DNA of 59,874 nt from Bacillus sp. FJAT-26390. Its GTDB lineage: Bacteria; Bacillota; Bacilli; Paenibacillales; Paenibacillaceae. Positions within the stretch are counted from its first letter, which is position 1. Every line of letters starts with the position of its first letter. Positions 1-8,001 of the stretch are shown piece after piece. The stretch spans positions 25,659-85,532 of the forward strand of contig NZ_MAQX01000004.1 of assembly GCF_001682865.1 (NCBI RefSeq). Reading direction: 5' to 3'. The translations under genes and the position numbers were made by a program. Under the pieces are notes generated by a model that did no database searches, was not told the DNA's origin, and worked only from the letters and a program-made list of their open reading frames with translations.

Positions 1-1
1 T

Positions 2-493
2 ACAGGAACAACCGGGGCGACAGGTGTAACGGGAGCGACTGGAGGAACTGGCGCCACAGGAGGAACTGGAGCAACAGGCACCAGCCTCACGGCTGATTCT
101 GGATTTGCTGCGAATACGTCAGGCGCAATTATCGCTGTTGTCTTGGGAGGAACGAATGTACCGCTTCCGAACTCGCAAAATCTAAGCCCAGACGTTACCG
201 TTAACGGAGCCAATGATACCTTTACGGTTGTGAACGCAGGCAGATACTATATCACCTATCAAATTAGCACTACCGCAGCTTTGCTTCTTAGCACTCGTTT
301 ACTCATTAATGGTGTAGCCAACACAGCTTCTACAGTCGCGCCAGTTCTAAGTCTTTCAAACTTTAATAACGATGTTATCGTTACTTTAACTGCCGGCAGT
401 ACAATTACGCTGCAGATGTTTGGATTATTAGGCTCAGCAACTTTGTTAGGATCTGGCGCCGGTGCCGCCTTAACGATTATCCGTTTGAGTTAA
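2..493 (+). CDS. collagen-like repeat protein with BclA-type C-terminal domain, 5' end outside window
   Basis: The frame is open from base 2 and ends at TAA 491-493; the start lies to the left of the window. The first ~30 residues are Gly-X-Thr triplets (GAT, GVT, GGT), a collagen-like triple-helix region. A Ser/Ala-rich globular C-terminal domain of about 130 residues follows, ending in a hydrophobic beta-rich segment (LTIIRLS). This layout is that of exosporium filament proteins of the BclA family, whose C-terminal domain trimerises in a TNF-like fold. Thr in the triplets is the usual O-glycosylation site, and a glycosyltransferase gene begins 70 bp downstream. The frame is certain; placement on the spore surface is inferred from the family. 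Confidence 0.8.
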   Translation, partial: TGTTGATGVTGATGGTGATGGTGATGTSLTADSGFAANTSGAIIAVVLGGTNVPLPNSQNLSPDVTVNGANDTFTVVNAGRYYITYQISTTAALLLSTRLLINGVANTASTVAPVLSLSNFNNDVIVTLTAGSTITLQMFGLLGSATLLGSGAGAALTIIRLS

Positions 494-562
494 TGCCTAA
501 GTAACAGGACAATTACACAGGAATATGATGAATCAATCTAATCGACTCTCGGGAGTGTGGTT

Positions 563-1645
563 TTGTTGATTTCCATAAGCTTGTGCTTAATTGTCAAAAA
601 TGAAGAAAAAACACTCGGGCGATGTCTTTCTTCGATGAAAGACATCGCAGACGAGATTATTATTGTCGACACAGGCTCCACAGATTCGACAGAGCAAGTT
701 GCGCGCGAGTTCACCGATCGCATTGAACATTTTACTTGGATCGATGATTTTGCAGCAGCTCGCAACTTTGCTTTCTCGTTGGCTACCCAATCGCATATCA
801 TGTGGCTGGATGCTGATGATGTCTTGAAGGAAGCCGATCGTCAGAAGCTAATAAGCTTGAAAAAGCGTTTGGACCCAGACGTGGATTCGGTTTCGATGGA
901 GTATCATCTGGCATTCGATGAATTCGGAAATGTCACCACTAAATTGAGACGCAATCGAATTGTGAAGCGGGAGCGGGCGTTTAAATGGATTGGCCCGGTA
1001 CATGAATACCTCGAGGTATATGGCAACATTTTGCATAGTGAAGTGGCGGTAACCCATAGCAGCATTCACCATGACAGTGATCGCAATTTGAACATCTATG
1101 AGCAGCGCTTAAGCAAAGGGGAAATCTTTTCTCCGCGCGATTTGTTTTATTACGCCAACGAGCTGAAGGACCATGGGAAGTTTGAGGCTGCTGTCCGGTA
1201 TTACAATAAATTTCTTGCTACGGAAAAAGGTTGGATCGAGGATAACGTAGCTGCTTGCAGCAGGCTGGCGGATTGTTATAGCGAGCTTAATGAGACGCAC
1301 AATATGGTCGATTCCATCTTTCGTTCCTTTCACTATGATAAGCCGAGAGCGGAGTTTTGTTGCCGGTTAGGCTATCATTTCCTGCAAAAGAATGAACCGA
1401 AGCTGGCTATTTATTGGTATAAGCTTGCGCTCAGCACGGAGAAGCCGCAGGAGAGCTGGGGCTTTGAAAACATTGCCTGCTCCACGTGGCTGCCGAATTT
1501 GCAGCTATGCGTCTGTTATGACACCATTGGCGAATATAAAAAAGCGTATGAGCATAACGAGAAAGCAGCACGTTTTAGGCCAACAGATGAACGTATTTTA
1601 GCTAACCGATCATATTTGAAAAAGCGTCTTGGCAAAAAAAACTGA
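563..1645 (+). CDS. family 2 glycosyltransferase with C-terminal TPR-like repeats
   Basis: The N-terminal ~110 residues form a GT-A fold: a nucleotide-sugar binding segment (SLCLIVKNEE), VDTGSTDST and a DxD-type motif (WLDADD). The C-terminal half contains helical pairs resembling tetratricopeptide repeats. The architecture is that of SunS/WaaE-like family 2 transferases, which act in the cytoplasm on proteins or lipid-linked acceptors. There is no ATG near the 5' end. The frame opens at GTG 557, but GGAG at 552-555 leaves 7 nt before TTG 563, so TTG 563 is preferred; TTG 566 is also possible. It lies directly downstream of a Thr-rich collagen-like gene, which makes that protein a plausible acceptor. 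The acceptor and sugar cannot be read from the sequence. Confidence 0.85.
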   Translation: MLISISLCLIVKNEEKTLGRCLSSMKDIADEIIIVDTGSTDSTEQVAREFTDRIEHFTWIDDFAAARNFAFSLATQSHIMWLDADDVLKEADRQKLISLKKRLDPDVDSVSMEYHLAFDEFGNVTTKLRRNRIVKRERAFKWIGPVHEYLEVYGNILHSEVAVTHSSIHHDSDRNLNIYEQRLSKGEIFSPRDLFYYANELKDHGKFEAAVRYYNKFLATEKGWIEDNVAACSRLADCYSELNETHNMVDSIFRSFHYDKPRAEFCCRLGYHFLQKNEPKLAIYWYKLALSTEKPQESWGFENIACSTWLPNLQLCVCYDTIGEYKKAYEHNEKAARFRPTDERILANRSYLKKRLGKKN

Positions 1646-1685
1646 TTCGCAAGCCGCTCTAACCGCTAAAAAATACGCAAAACGG

Positions 1686-1727
1686 GCGACCGTCTCCGAA
1701 ATGAACAGGAGATGGCCGCTTTTTTTG
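1686..1727 (+). terminator. intrinsic terminator after the glycosyltransferase gene
   Basis: A GC-rich stem (GCGACCGTCTCC pairing with GGAGATGGCCGC, with G-U pairs) is followed by seven T residues. It lies 40 bp after the glycosyltransferase stop codon. Confidence 0.8.
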
Positions 1728-1752
1728 TCTGTCGTTTTGAAAACAAGAGCTA

Positions 1753-1781
1753 TTGACAATCATAAACTAGGCGTGTATATT
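1753..1781 (+). promoter_or_regulatory. SigA promoter for ohr
   Basis: TTGACA (1753-1758), a 17-bp spacer and TATATT (1776-1781) form a near-consensus housekeeping promoter. The start point would be about 190 bp upstream of the ohr ATG, giving an unusually long leader. Confidence 0.75.
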
Positions 1782-1795
1782 ATATTTTATAAAAC

Positions 1796-1814
1796 TTAAT
1801 TGTATCAAATTTAA
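1796..1814. promoter_or_regulatory. possible OhrR-type operator
   Basis: An imperfect AT-rich inverted repeat (TTAATTG, 3 bp, CAAATTTAA) lies just downstream of the predicted transcription start of ohr. Bacillus OhrR operators are AT-rich palindromes built on AATTGTA half-sites, and the left arm includes such a half-site. No ohrR gene is in the window. The similarity is only partial. Confidence 0.3.
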
Positions 1815-1979
1815 TAATCACTCCTGAGTTTGTTAAAAGGAATAGAACAAGCGGATTTAGGCAATAAGAAAGCATGATGTCATCGTACATGACGGAGTTA
1901 ACCTTTCCTTGACTGGATCTTTTGCAGCTATTCGGAAGACAGGAAGCAAAAAAAACATACCTACATTGGAGGAATTAAC

Positions 1980-2393
1980 ATGCAAAAATTATACACAGCG
2001 ACAGTAACAGCAACAGGTGGAAGAGACGGAAAGCTTGTATCGAGCGATAATATTTTGAATCTGGACGTAAGAGCTCCGAAGGAGCTAGGAGGAGTAGGCG
2101 GGGCAACGAATCCCGAGCAGCTTTTTGCAGGAGGATATGCCGCTTGTTTCGAGAGCGCGCTTAACGTAGTGAGCCGGATGAAGAAGATTAAAGTAGAGAA
2201 AACGGAAGTCACCGCCCATGTTACGCTTGGCAAGGATGATGGCGGCGGTTATGAGCTGGAAGCGAAGCTGGATATTTCAATCGTGGGCGTCGAGCCGGAT
2301 GTGGCCAAAGAGCTGGTCGAAGCGGCACATCAGGTATGCCCTTATTCGAGAGCGACGCGCGGCAACATTAAAGTAGAGCTTAATCTGGTTTAA
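1980..2393 (+). CDS. ohr: organic hydroperoxide resistance protein (Ohr, OsmC superfamily)
   Basis: This 137-residue protein is full length for the family. Both redox-active cysteines are visible: Cys56 in GYAACFESAL and Cys120 in HQVCPYSRATRGN. Ohr reduces organic peroxides to alcohols in the cytoplasm with lipoyl-dependent recycling. The start is fixed by GGAGG (1968-1972) 7 nt before ATG. The gene is monocistronic, with a strong promoter at 1753-1781 and a bidirectional terminator behind it. A MarR-type OhrR repressor usually sits beside it but is absent here. The 190-nt untranslated leader is longer than a simple repressor-controlled gene needs. Confidence 0.95.
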   Translation: MQKLYTATVTATGGRDGKLVSSDNILNLDVRAPKELGGVGGATNPEQLFAGGYAACFESALNVVSRMKKIKVEKTEVTAHVTLGKDDGGGYELEAKLDISIVGVEPDVAKELVEAAHQVCPYSRATRGNIKVELNLV

Positions 2394-2408
2394 TACAATA
2401 GCATAAAA

Positions 2409-2462
2409 GCACATGCCAAAAAAACTCCGAAGAGCCATCTCCGGAGTTTTCTTGGCATGTGC
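2409..2462. terminator. bidirectional terminator between ohr and the minus-strand operon
   Basis: A long hairpin has outer arms GCACATGCCAA and TTGGCATGTGC and inner arms ACTCCG and CGGAGT, with A and T runs on opposite sides. It can stop ohr on the plus strand and the six-gene operon on the minus strand. Confidence 0.85.
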
Positions 2463-2475
2463 ATGCTGGTCCATT

Positions 2476-2676
2476 TTACCCGCGCAACGAAACCTCAAAC
2501 CAAAGCTTGCCATCGGCATATTCTCTGGTTACCACTGGCTTCACTACCGCATTTGGGTGGTATTCCGCTATATATTCGAGTTCAGCAGCAGACAGCCGCA
2601 ATTCTCTAAGAGGCAAACCTTCTGCAAAGGATGCCATAAAAAAAGCATGGAATGCTTTCATTTGAGCAGCTGTCAT
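2476..2676 (-). CDS. small conserved-looking protein of unknown function, last gene of the operon
   Basis: A 66-residue acidic/neutral protein starts MTAAQMKAFHAFFMASFAEG. It has no signal peptide, membrane segment or recognised motif; aromatic and acidic residues are spread throughout. It starts 26 nt after the racemase stop, with a GGGGA-type ribosome binding site a few bases upstream of ATG 2676. The bidirectional terminator follows 14 bp after its stop, so it is very probably co-transcribed with the cell-wall-like operon. Coding status rests on spacing, ribosome binding site and protein-like composition. I do not recognise a family. Confidence 0.55.
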   Translation of the reverse strand: MTAAQMKAFHAFFMASFAEGLPLRELRLSAAELEYIAEYHPNAVVKPVVTREYADGKLWFEVSLRG

Positions 2677-2702
2677 GCGAAGTCCCCTTTAACGCTTAGC
2701 TT

Positions 2703-3416
2703 TTATTTCGTGATGGACTGCTTGCCGGATAGCTCAATAGACTTCTGAACAAGCACGGCCATAGCATCTACGCAATGCTTTGCGACTTCACTCTGAATGG
2801 GTATGCAGGATAGCTCCGTGCATGCGATGATGACGCATTGACATTGATCGATCTCCAACAGATGTTGGATAATGCCTTCAAACTCGGAAGGCTCAACCGG
2901 CAGGTTGCGCTTAACCTTGTTATAGATAATATCCATCACATGCTCTTGAACCTCTTCGCTTGGCTCATGGAGCTGCATATTGTACTGATCGCAGCCTTTG
3001 CGATATACGCCGCTGCTTACGGTCCCATTCGTTGCTAAAATACCGACTTTGCAGTGCTCGCCATAAGCCTCGTAGATCACTTTCAGCGTCTCGTCCACCA
3101 TGTTGATGATATTGATGCTGGTCATCTTCTGCATATCGTCGTAGAAATAATGAGACGTATTGCAAGGAATTGCGATATTGGATACGCCGGACGCTTCAAG
3201 AAGCTTCAAATCCTTCGCAACCGCTTCGAGAAACAACTCGCCTCTGTTGCCCAATATGACAGCTGTACGATCGGGTAAAGTGGCATGGTTAAGGATAATC
3301 ATATTGATATGGTCCTGATCGCGGTCAGCGGCGGTTTGTTCGATCACATGGTCGAAAAATACCGATGTTGCTTTTGGGCCCATCCCGCCTATGACACCTA
3401 AGCTTTTAGCTTCCAT
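2703..3416 (-). CDS. aspartate/glutamate racemase family protein
   Basis: At 237 residues this is full length for the Asp/Glu/hydantoin racemase family. The N-terminal VIGGMGPKATSVFF loop and both catalytic cysteines are present: Cys85 in IPCNTSH and Cys199 in ACTEL. The CNT(A/S)H and CTE motifs place it with aspartate-type racemases (EC 5.1.1.13) or the broader RacX/YgeA group rather than MurI/RacE. The enzyme would make a D-amino acid in the cytoplasm. It is the fifth gene of a minus-strand operon encoding an ATP-grasp ligase, a Mur ligase and an amidotransferase, which fits supply of D-Asp for a wall precursor. Substrate preference is inferred. Confidence 0.88.
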   Translation of the reverse strand: MEAKSLGVIGGMGPKATSVFFDHVIEQTAADRDQDHINMIILNHATLPDRTAVILGNRGELFLEAVAKDLKLLEASGVSNIAIPCNTSHYFYDDMQKMTSINIINMVDETLKVIYEAYGEHCKVGILATNGTVSSGVYRKGCDQYNMQLHEPSEEVQEHVMDIIYNKVKRNLPVEPSEFEGIIQHLLEIDQCQCVIIACTELSCIPIQSEVAKHCVDAMAVLVQKSIELSGKQSITK

Positions 3417-3457
3417 AGTTCAACCTACTTTTAATGAAGTGTTTAAAGGATAAAATT

Positions 3458-4525
3458 TTAGTTACCGACAATCATAGCATGGCTTCCCATTTCCTCATAG
3501 CTATTAAAGAAAGTGTCCGCATCGTAGGTTACTTGTCCCTTTAACGGGTTCATAACATGCACGATGCCATCATCGTAGCCGTTCAGCACGACAACATGCA
3601 AATTAACCGGAGCCGAGTGATATACATCTGTATCATTGTAGTACCAGCCATAATTCATTTTTGGCGGCGTGAGATCAAGCGTGATCCAAGTGACAACGGG
3701 AATGCCTTTATTAAGCTTATCTATCATTTCTTCCCGCGAGCTTCCGCTTATATCGGTTGTACTGCTGCTGCGGCCAACGACGTCAAAATATAAATTAGCC
3801 GCTTCTACGATAGGAGGAGCAAAGCTGAAAAAACCGCCCTTGAGCTCTCTAGGATCGCCAGCGTATGCTTGATATGGATCTGGTCCATATAGTTTTTTAT
3901 TTTTAGTAGAGAAGGGCTGCTTCGGCAAATAATTGTCTGCCATCTCTGTCTTGGTAACGTCATAGCCATAATAATTGAGTACGGCTGTTAAGGAAGTAAT
4001 CTCGCAGCCATTAGGCAGCTCAGGCTTTTGCATAACGGTATCAACATCAATATATACCTTTTTAATCTTAATTTCACCATCGGGCGTTGTCTCAAAATCC
4101 TTCACATGCTCCAGCACGCGATTGGTAAACGAAAGCTGTTGCTCGGGTGCATTTACAGCGAGCTGCTGCTCTTCCTTTGACAATTGATAAGGAACGTTGA
4201 TCTTCTGCTGCTTAATGGTATAGCTTGTCCCGTAATCAAGCAAACTAGACGTTGCCTCGCCAGAGGCATCCGTCGTTACGGTATCGATGACGTTGGTGCT
4301 GCCCGCGGTTGTAATCGTAAATACGGCGCCTTTGACCGGCTGGTCACTTGTTTCATCCGTGTTGACGATCGTAATGGTTCCTTGCTCGATCTTTGATGTA
4401 GGAGCAGATGTTGGCAGCTGTGCCACCGTCTCCTTGGCTACGTTTCTAGCATCTTCTTTATTAAACATCGTATAAATGAAAAAAATAATGCCCAGCAATA
4501 CTAGCAGTTTTACGATTCTCTTCAT
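3458..4525 (-). CDS. membrane-anchored C39-like cysteine peptidase with a SpaA/prealbumin-like domain
   Basis: Residues 1-20 form an N-terminal membrane anchor or uncleaved signal (RIVKLLVLLGIIFFIYTMF). Residues ~47-137 resemble a SpaA/Cna-B prealbumin-like beta domain (GTITIVNTDE, GAVFTITT, DYGTSYTIKQ). Residues ~160-355 are a Peptidase_C39_2-type domain with Cys174 in NGCEITSLT and His310 in NLHVVVLNGYDDG. It should act outside the membrane. In related proteins this fold can be an active papain-like peptidase or a processed surface protein. It is the fourth gene of the operon, 41 nt before the racemase. Its link to wall side-chain chemistry is inferred only from co-transcription. Confidence 0.8.
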   Translation of the reverse strand: MKRIVKLLVLLGIIFFIYTMFNKEDARNVAKETVAQLPTSAPTSKIEQGTITIVNTDETSDQPVKGAVFTITTAGSTNVIDTVTTDASGEATSSLLDYGTSYTIKQQKINVPYQLSKEEQQLAVNAPEQQLSFTNRVLEHVKDFETTPDGEIKIKKVYIDVDTVMQKPELPNGCEITSLTAVLNYYGYDVTKTEMADNYLPKQPFSTKNKKLYGPDPYQAYAGDPRELKGGFFSFAPPIVEAANLYFDVVGRSSSTTDISGSSREEMIDKLNKGIPVVTWITLDLTPPKMNYGWYYNDTDVYHSAPVNLHVVVLNGYDDGIVHVMNPLKGQVTYDADTFFNSYEEMGSHAMIVGN

Positions 4526-4603
4526 GTTGGAGTTCCCCTATCGCTGTAATAGATGCTACAGTGCGCAGCGGGCCGAGGCACCCTTGAAAGGCGCCAGCCG
4601 CGC

Positions 4604-6451
4604 TTACGCTTGCTCGAAGAACGTTTTGTGCCATATAAGGAATACGTACACCGTCCAAATATATCTAGCATAATTCTGTTTGCCTGAGTAATGTGCGTCC
4701 AAATACTTCAGCAGCTCATCGGTATGAAAGAAAAGCTTAGCCCGGTCAGAGACGAACATTTCCTTTACAAGCGTATAATATTTTTCTTGTCTGAGCCAGT
4801 GTCTGATCGGTACAGGGAACCCGACCTTCGGCCTGTTCGCCCATTCATCAGGCAGCACTTCCTTTGCCGCCACGCGCAAAGCGTGCTTCGTATTGCTCGG
4901 ATGGACGCGAAGCTCTGCAGGCAGCTTGACCGCGAGGTCCATGACCATTTTATCTAAAAAGGGAACCCTCAGCTCAATGGAGTGCGCAAGGCTCATTTTA
5001 TCTGCCTTTAGAAGAATGTCGCCGGGAAGCCAAAGCTTCAGATCGACATATTGCATCTTCGTAATGTCGTCCTTGCCGCGCACATGCTCATAAACGCTTT
5101 TCGTAATGTCGTGTACAGAAGGACCCTTCTTAAAGTCATCCTTCAATACCGCTAACGCGTCAGCTTCATCAAACACATGGGCTTGTCCGATAAAACGCTC
5201 CTCAACCCGCTGTCCGCCTTTGACCACAAAGGAGGTGATTCTGTTCTTGGGCAGCTTGCTTCCGAGCAGGGACAGCGGCCGCCGGACCGCAAATGGCAGC
5301 CTTTTATATTTTTTCATGGCTGGTGTCGTATCGTACCAATCATAGCCGCCAAAAATTTCGTCCGCCCCTTCGCCCGACAGGACAACAGTCACATGCTTGC
5401 TCGCGAGCTCCGCCAAGAAATAAAGCGGCACGGAAGAGGGATTGGACTGCGGTTCATCCATATGATACTGAATCGTTGGCAGCAGATCGAAGCACTCGTC
5501 GGCCGTAACCAGCTTTTTATGATTTTCGATGTCCAAAATATCGGATAGTTCCTTGGCAAGATTCGTCTCGTTAAAATTGCCCTCGTAATCCTGAAAGCCG
5601 ACGGAAAACGTTTTGTTTGGCTTAAGCAGAGCGGTAATATAACTGGAATCTATGCCTCCAGACAAAAATGAGCCGACTTTAACATCGCTAATCTGGTGAT
5701 AATCGACCGATTCCTTCATCGTGCTTTTAATTTCGTCCACATAATAGGCAAGACTATTTTGTTCTTCGGCAAAGCTTGCGTCCCAATAAGGCTTGATCTC
5801 AAGCGTACCTTTATCATAAATCATATAATGTCCAGGCTTCAGCTTATAAACGCCTTTGAAAAACGTCTCATCCATAACCGAATATTGAAAGGTGAGATAC
5901 GGTTTAAGAGCATCCTTATTCATCTGTTTATTGAATGCAGGCTGCTTCAAAAAAGCTTTGATCTCTGAGCCAAAAAGAAAGGATTGGTCCGATGTGTTTT
6001 GTGTATAGTAAAGCGGCTTGATGCCAAAAAAATCTCGAGCAAGGAACATCGTTTCCTTATTCGTATCCCAGATCGCAAAAGCAAACATGCCCCGAAGCTT
6101 CTGCAGCAGCTGCACGCCATATTCTTCATAGGCGTGAATGATAACCTCGCTGTCCGTATGGCTTACAAAGGTATGCCCTTTGAGAAGCAATTCTTCCCGA
6201 AGCTCCTGGTAGTTGTAGATTTCCCCGTTAAAGACAAGAACGCAGCTCTTGTCCTCATTATACATCGGCTGGCTAGCTTCTTCAGACATATCTATAATTT
6301 TCAGGCGCCGAAATCCTAATGTTACCTCTTCATCCGAATAGATGCCGCCACTGTCGGGGCCTCTATGAACGATAGTATCCATCATTTCCCTAATGATGGA
6401 TACCTGATCAACGTCTGGACGACTGTCTGCAAAACCTACAAAACCGCACAT
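4604..6451 (-). CDS. asnB: glutamine-hydrolysing asparagine synthase / amidotransferase (AsnB/AsnO/AsnH type)
   Basis: The protein has 615 residues. The N-terminal class II glutaminase domain starts at Met-Cys-Gly-Phe, so the start must be ATG 6451, exposing the catalytic Cys2. AAGGTG sits 6 nt upstream; a GTG nine bases earlier would bury the cysteine. NGEIYNY and RGMFAFAIWD are visible. The C-terminal synthetase domain has the PP-loop (SFLSGGIDSS) and SGEGADEIFGGYDWY. Members make asparagine, but others amidate wall precursors: AsnB amidates mDAP in B. subtilis, AsnH amidates D-Asp bridges in L. lactis, and LtsA acts in corynebacteria. Location between a MurE paralogue and a racemase favours a wall role. 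Confidence 0.9.
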   Translation of the reverse strand: MCGFVGFADSRPDVDQVSIIREMMDTIVHRGPDSGGIYSDEEVTLGFRRLKIIDMSEEASQPMYNEDKSCVLVFNGEIYNYQELREELLLKGHTFVSHTDSEVIIHAYEEYGVQLLQKLRGMFAFAIWDTNKETMFLARDFFGIKPLYYTQNTSDQSFLFGSEIKAFLKQPAFNKQMNKDALKPYLTFQYSVMDETFFKGVYKLKPGHYMIYDKGTLEIKPYWDASFAEEQNSLAYYVDEIKSTMKESVDYHQISDVKVGSFLSGGIDSSYITALLKPNKTFSVGFQDYEGNFNETNLAKELSDILDIENHKKLVTADECFDLLPTIQYHMDEPQSNPSSVPLYFLAELASKHVTVVLSGEGADEIFGGYDWYDTTPAMKKYKRLPFAVRRPLSLLGSKLPKNRITSFVVKGGQRVEERFIGQAHVFDEADALAVLKDDFKKGPSVHDITKSVYEHVRGKDDITKMQYVDLKLWLPGDILLKADKMSLAHSIELRVPFLDKMVMDLAVKLPAELRVHPSNTKHALRVAAKEVLPDEWANRPKVGFPVPIRHWLRQEKYYTLVKEMFVSDRAKLFFHTDELLKYLDAHYSGKQNYARYIWTVYVFLIWHKTFFEQA

Positions 6452-6489
6452 AAGTGACACCTTTCATTACCTTTATTTTTGTTGCGCCA

Positions 6490-7959
6490 TCAGTTTGCTC
6501 TTTGTTTGATTTCCTTCACGATTTCCGCTTCATTAAAAGGAATTTCAGTTTTGCCGATAATTTGTGTCGTTTCATGGCCTTTGCCGGCGATTAGAATCAC
6601 ATCGTCTTTTTTGCTGATTTCAATTGCAAAAGCAATCGCATCCCGGCGGTCAATAATGGCCTCATAAGCACCATTATGCGCTTCTATGCCTTCAATTATT
6701 TCCCGGATAATAAGTGTGTTGTCCTGCTCCTTCGGATTATCCGAAGTAATGACGGAGAAATCCGCGAACGTCGCGGCAACCTTGGCCATCGCTCTGCGCT
6801 TATCCGTGCCGGATTCTCCATCAGACGCATATACGCCGAATACGAGAATGATTCTGCCCTTGGCAAACGGCCGAATTGTCGTCAAAGCCTTCTCGAGACT
6901 ATCCTCCGTATGCGCAAAATCGACAATAATTTTCGTGTCTTCATCCTGATAAACGACCTCAAGCCGTCCTTTGATGCCCTCGACTGCCGCAATTCCGTCT
7001 GCAATTTGCTGCAGGCTGAACTGATTGCAATAAGCGGTTGCGATTGCGGCTAAGCTATTGTATACGTAGATCGCTCCAGGAAGATTCACCTTAATGGCGA
7101 CGCTGCCTTTTGGCGTATTCACCGTGTAAGTCGTATAGTCGGCAAAATAGTGAATATCCGACGGGTAAATGTCCGCATCCTGCTCGATGCCGTAAGTAAG
7201 CAGCTTCGGACTCTTGCTCTTCAAGCGATCGATAAGAATCCTGCCATAAGGATCATCCGCATTGATGATATTGAAGTCTGTCGTCATGGCGAATAATTTG
7301 GCCTTCGCTTCAAAATACTCCTCCATCGTATGGTGGAGCTCCAGATGATCCGGCGTCAGGTTGGTAAAGATGCCCGTATTGAAGCTGGAATGGGCGACGC
7401 GGTTCAAATTAAGCGCATGCGAAGAAACCTCCATGACGCAGTGCTTCGTATGGGAGTCGATCATATCAGCGAAGATGCGCTGCAAGTTCAGAGACTCCGG
7501 CGTCGTATTTTTATTTTGGAACACCTTGTCTCCGATTACTGTGCCGATTGTGCCGATAATACCGAGAGAGGTCCCCGCCTGCTCGAAAATGGATTTGAGA
7601 AAGTAAGTCGTCGACGTCTTTCCGTTTGTCCCTGTAATGCCTAGAAGATTCATTTGCTCCGTTGGACGCTGATAGTAGTTAGCGGCTATCCGGGCAAGCG
7701 CTTCGCGCGTATTGGCCACCTGAAGCACCGTCACATCGGCCTCGATAAGGACATCCTTCTCGACAACGATTGTGCTCGCGCCAAGCGCGATCGCTTTATC
7801 GATGAACTTGTGCCCATCTACGGAAAAGCCGGAAATCGCAACAAATACGCCATTAGCCTGAGTCTCTCTGGAATCATAGGCTATGGAGCTTACTTCTATA
7901 TGTACATCGCCTTTTACGAGCGTGTAATCAAGTTCTTTCAATAAAGAGGTCAATAACAT
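6490..7959 (-). CDS. murE: MurE-like UDP-MurNAc-tripeptide ligase paralogue
   Basis: A 489-residue Mur ligase with three domains: the N-terminal UDP-binding domain (SIAYDSRETQANGVFVAI), an ATP-binding domain (GITGTNGKTSTTYFLKSI, and the carbamoylated-Lys segment EAKAKLF), and a C-terminal amino-acid binding domain ending in LIAGKGHETTQII. It would add the third residue to UDP-MurNAc-L-Ala-D-Glu. The specificity motif is DNPK, not the DNPR of mDAP enzymes or the DNPA of staphylococcal Lys enzymes. The loop normally reading GCGGDRD is replaced by VYASDGESGTDK. Gly and Glu of GKGHE remain. It is outside the usual mur/fts cluster, so probably a second copy. Its substrate may differ from mDAP. Confidence 0.87.
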   Translation of the reverse strand: MLLTSLLKELDYTLVKGDVHIEVSSIAYDSRETQANGVFVAISGFSVDGHKFIDKAIALGASTIVVEKDVLIEADVTVLQVANTREALARIAANYYQRPTEQMNLLGITGTNGKTSTTYFLKSIFEQAGTSLGIIGTIGTVIGDKVFQNKNTTPESLNLQRIFADMIDSHTKHCVMEVSSHALNLNRVAHSSFNTGIFTNLTPDHLELHHTMEEYFEAKAKLFAMTTDFNIINADDPYGRILIDRLKSKSPKLLTYGIEQDADIYPSDIHYFADYTTYTVNTPKGSVAIKVNLPGAIYVYNSLAAIATAYCNQFSLQQIADGIAAVEGIKGRLEVVYQDEDTKIIVDFAHTEDSLEKALTTIRPFAKGRIILVFGVYASDGESGTDKRRAMAKVAATFADFSVITSDNPKEQDNTLIIREIIEGIEAHNGAYEAIIDRRDAIAFAIEISKKDDVILIAGKGHETTQIIGKTEIPFNEAEIVKEIKQRAN

Positions 7960-8001
7960 ACGATCAGCTCCATTCTAGTGACCTATTTCTGTATTTGCGT
8001 A

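Larger units (their letters stand above)
1728..1979 (+). other. intergenic region and long 5' leader of ohr
   Basis: Between the glycosyltransferase terminator and ohr there is a promoter, a possible operator and about 190 nt of leader. The leader contains a small inverted repeat, GTCAT-5-ATGAC, near 1879-1893. I do not recognise a known riboswitch class in it, and no ORF with a ribosome binding site was seen. Confidence 0.4.

Noticed and set aside
2..100. Short repeats at the left edge as a tandem-repeat locus or CRISPR
   Set aside because: They are the codons of Gly-X-Thr triplets of the collagen-like protein.
5177..5548. 123-codon frame antisense to asnB
   Set aside because: Shadow of a well-supported gene, with no ribosome binding site and unlike any family.
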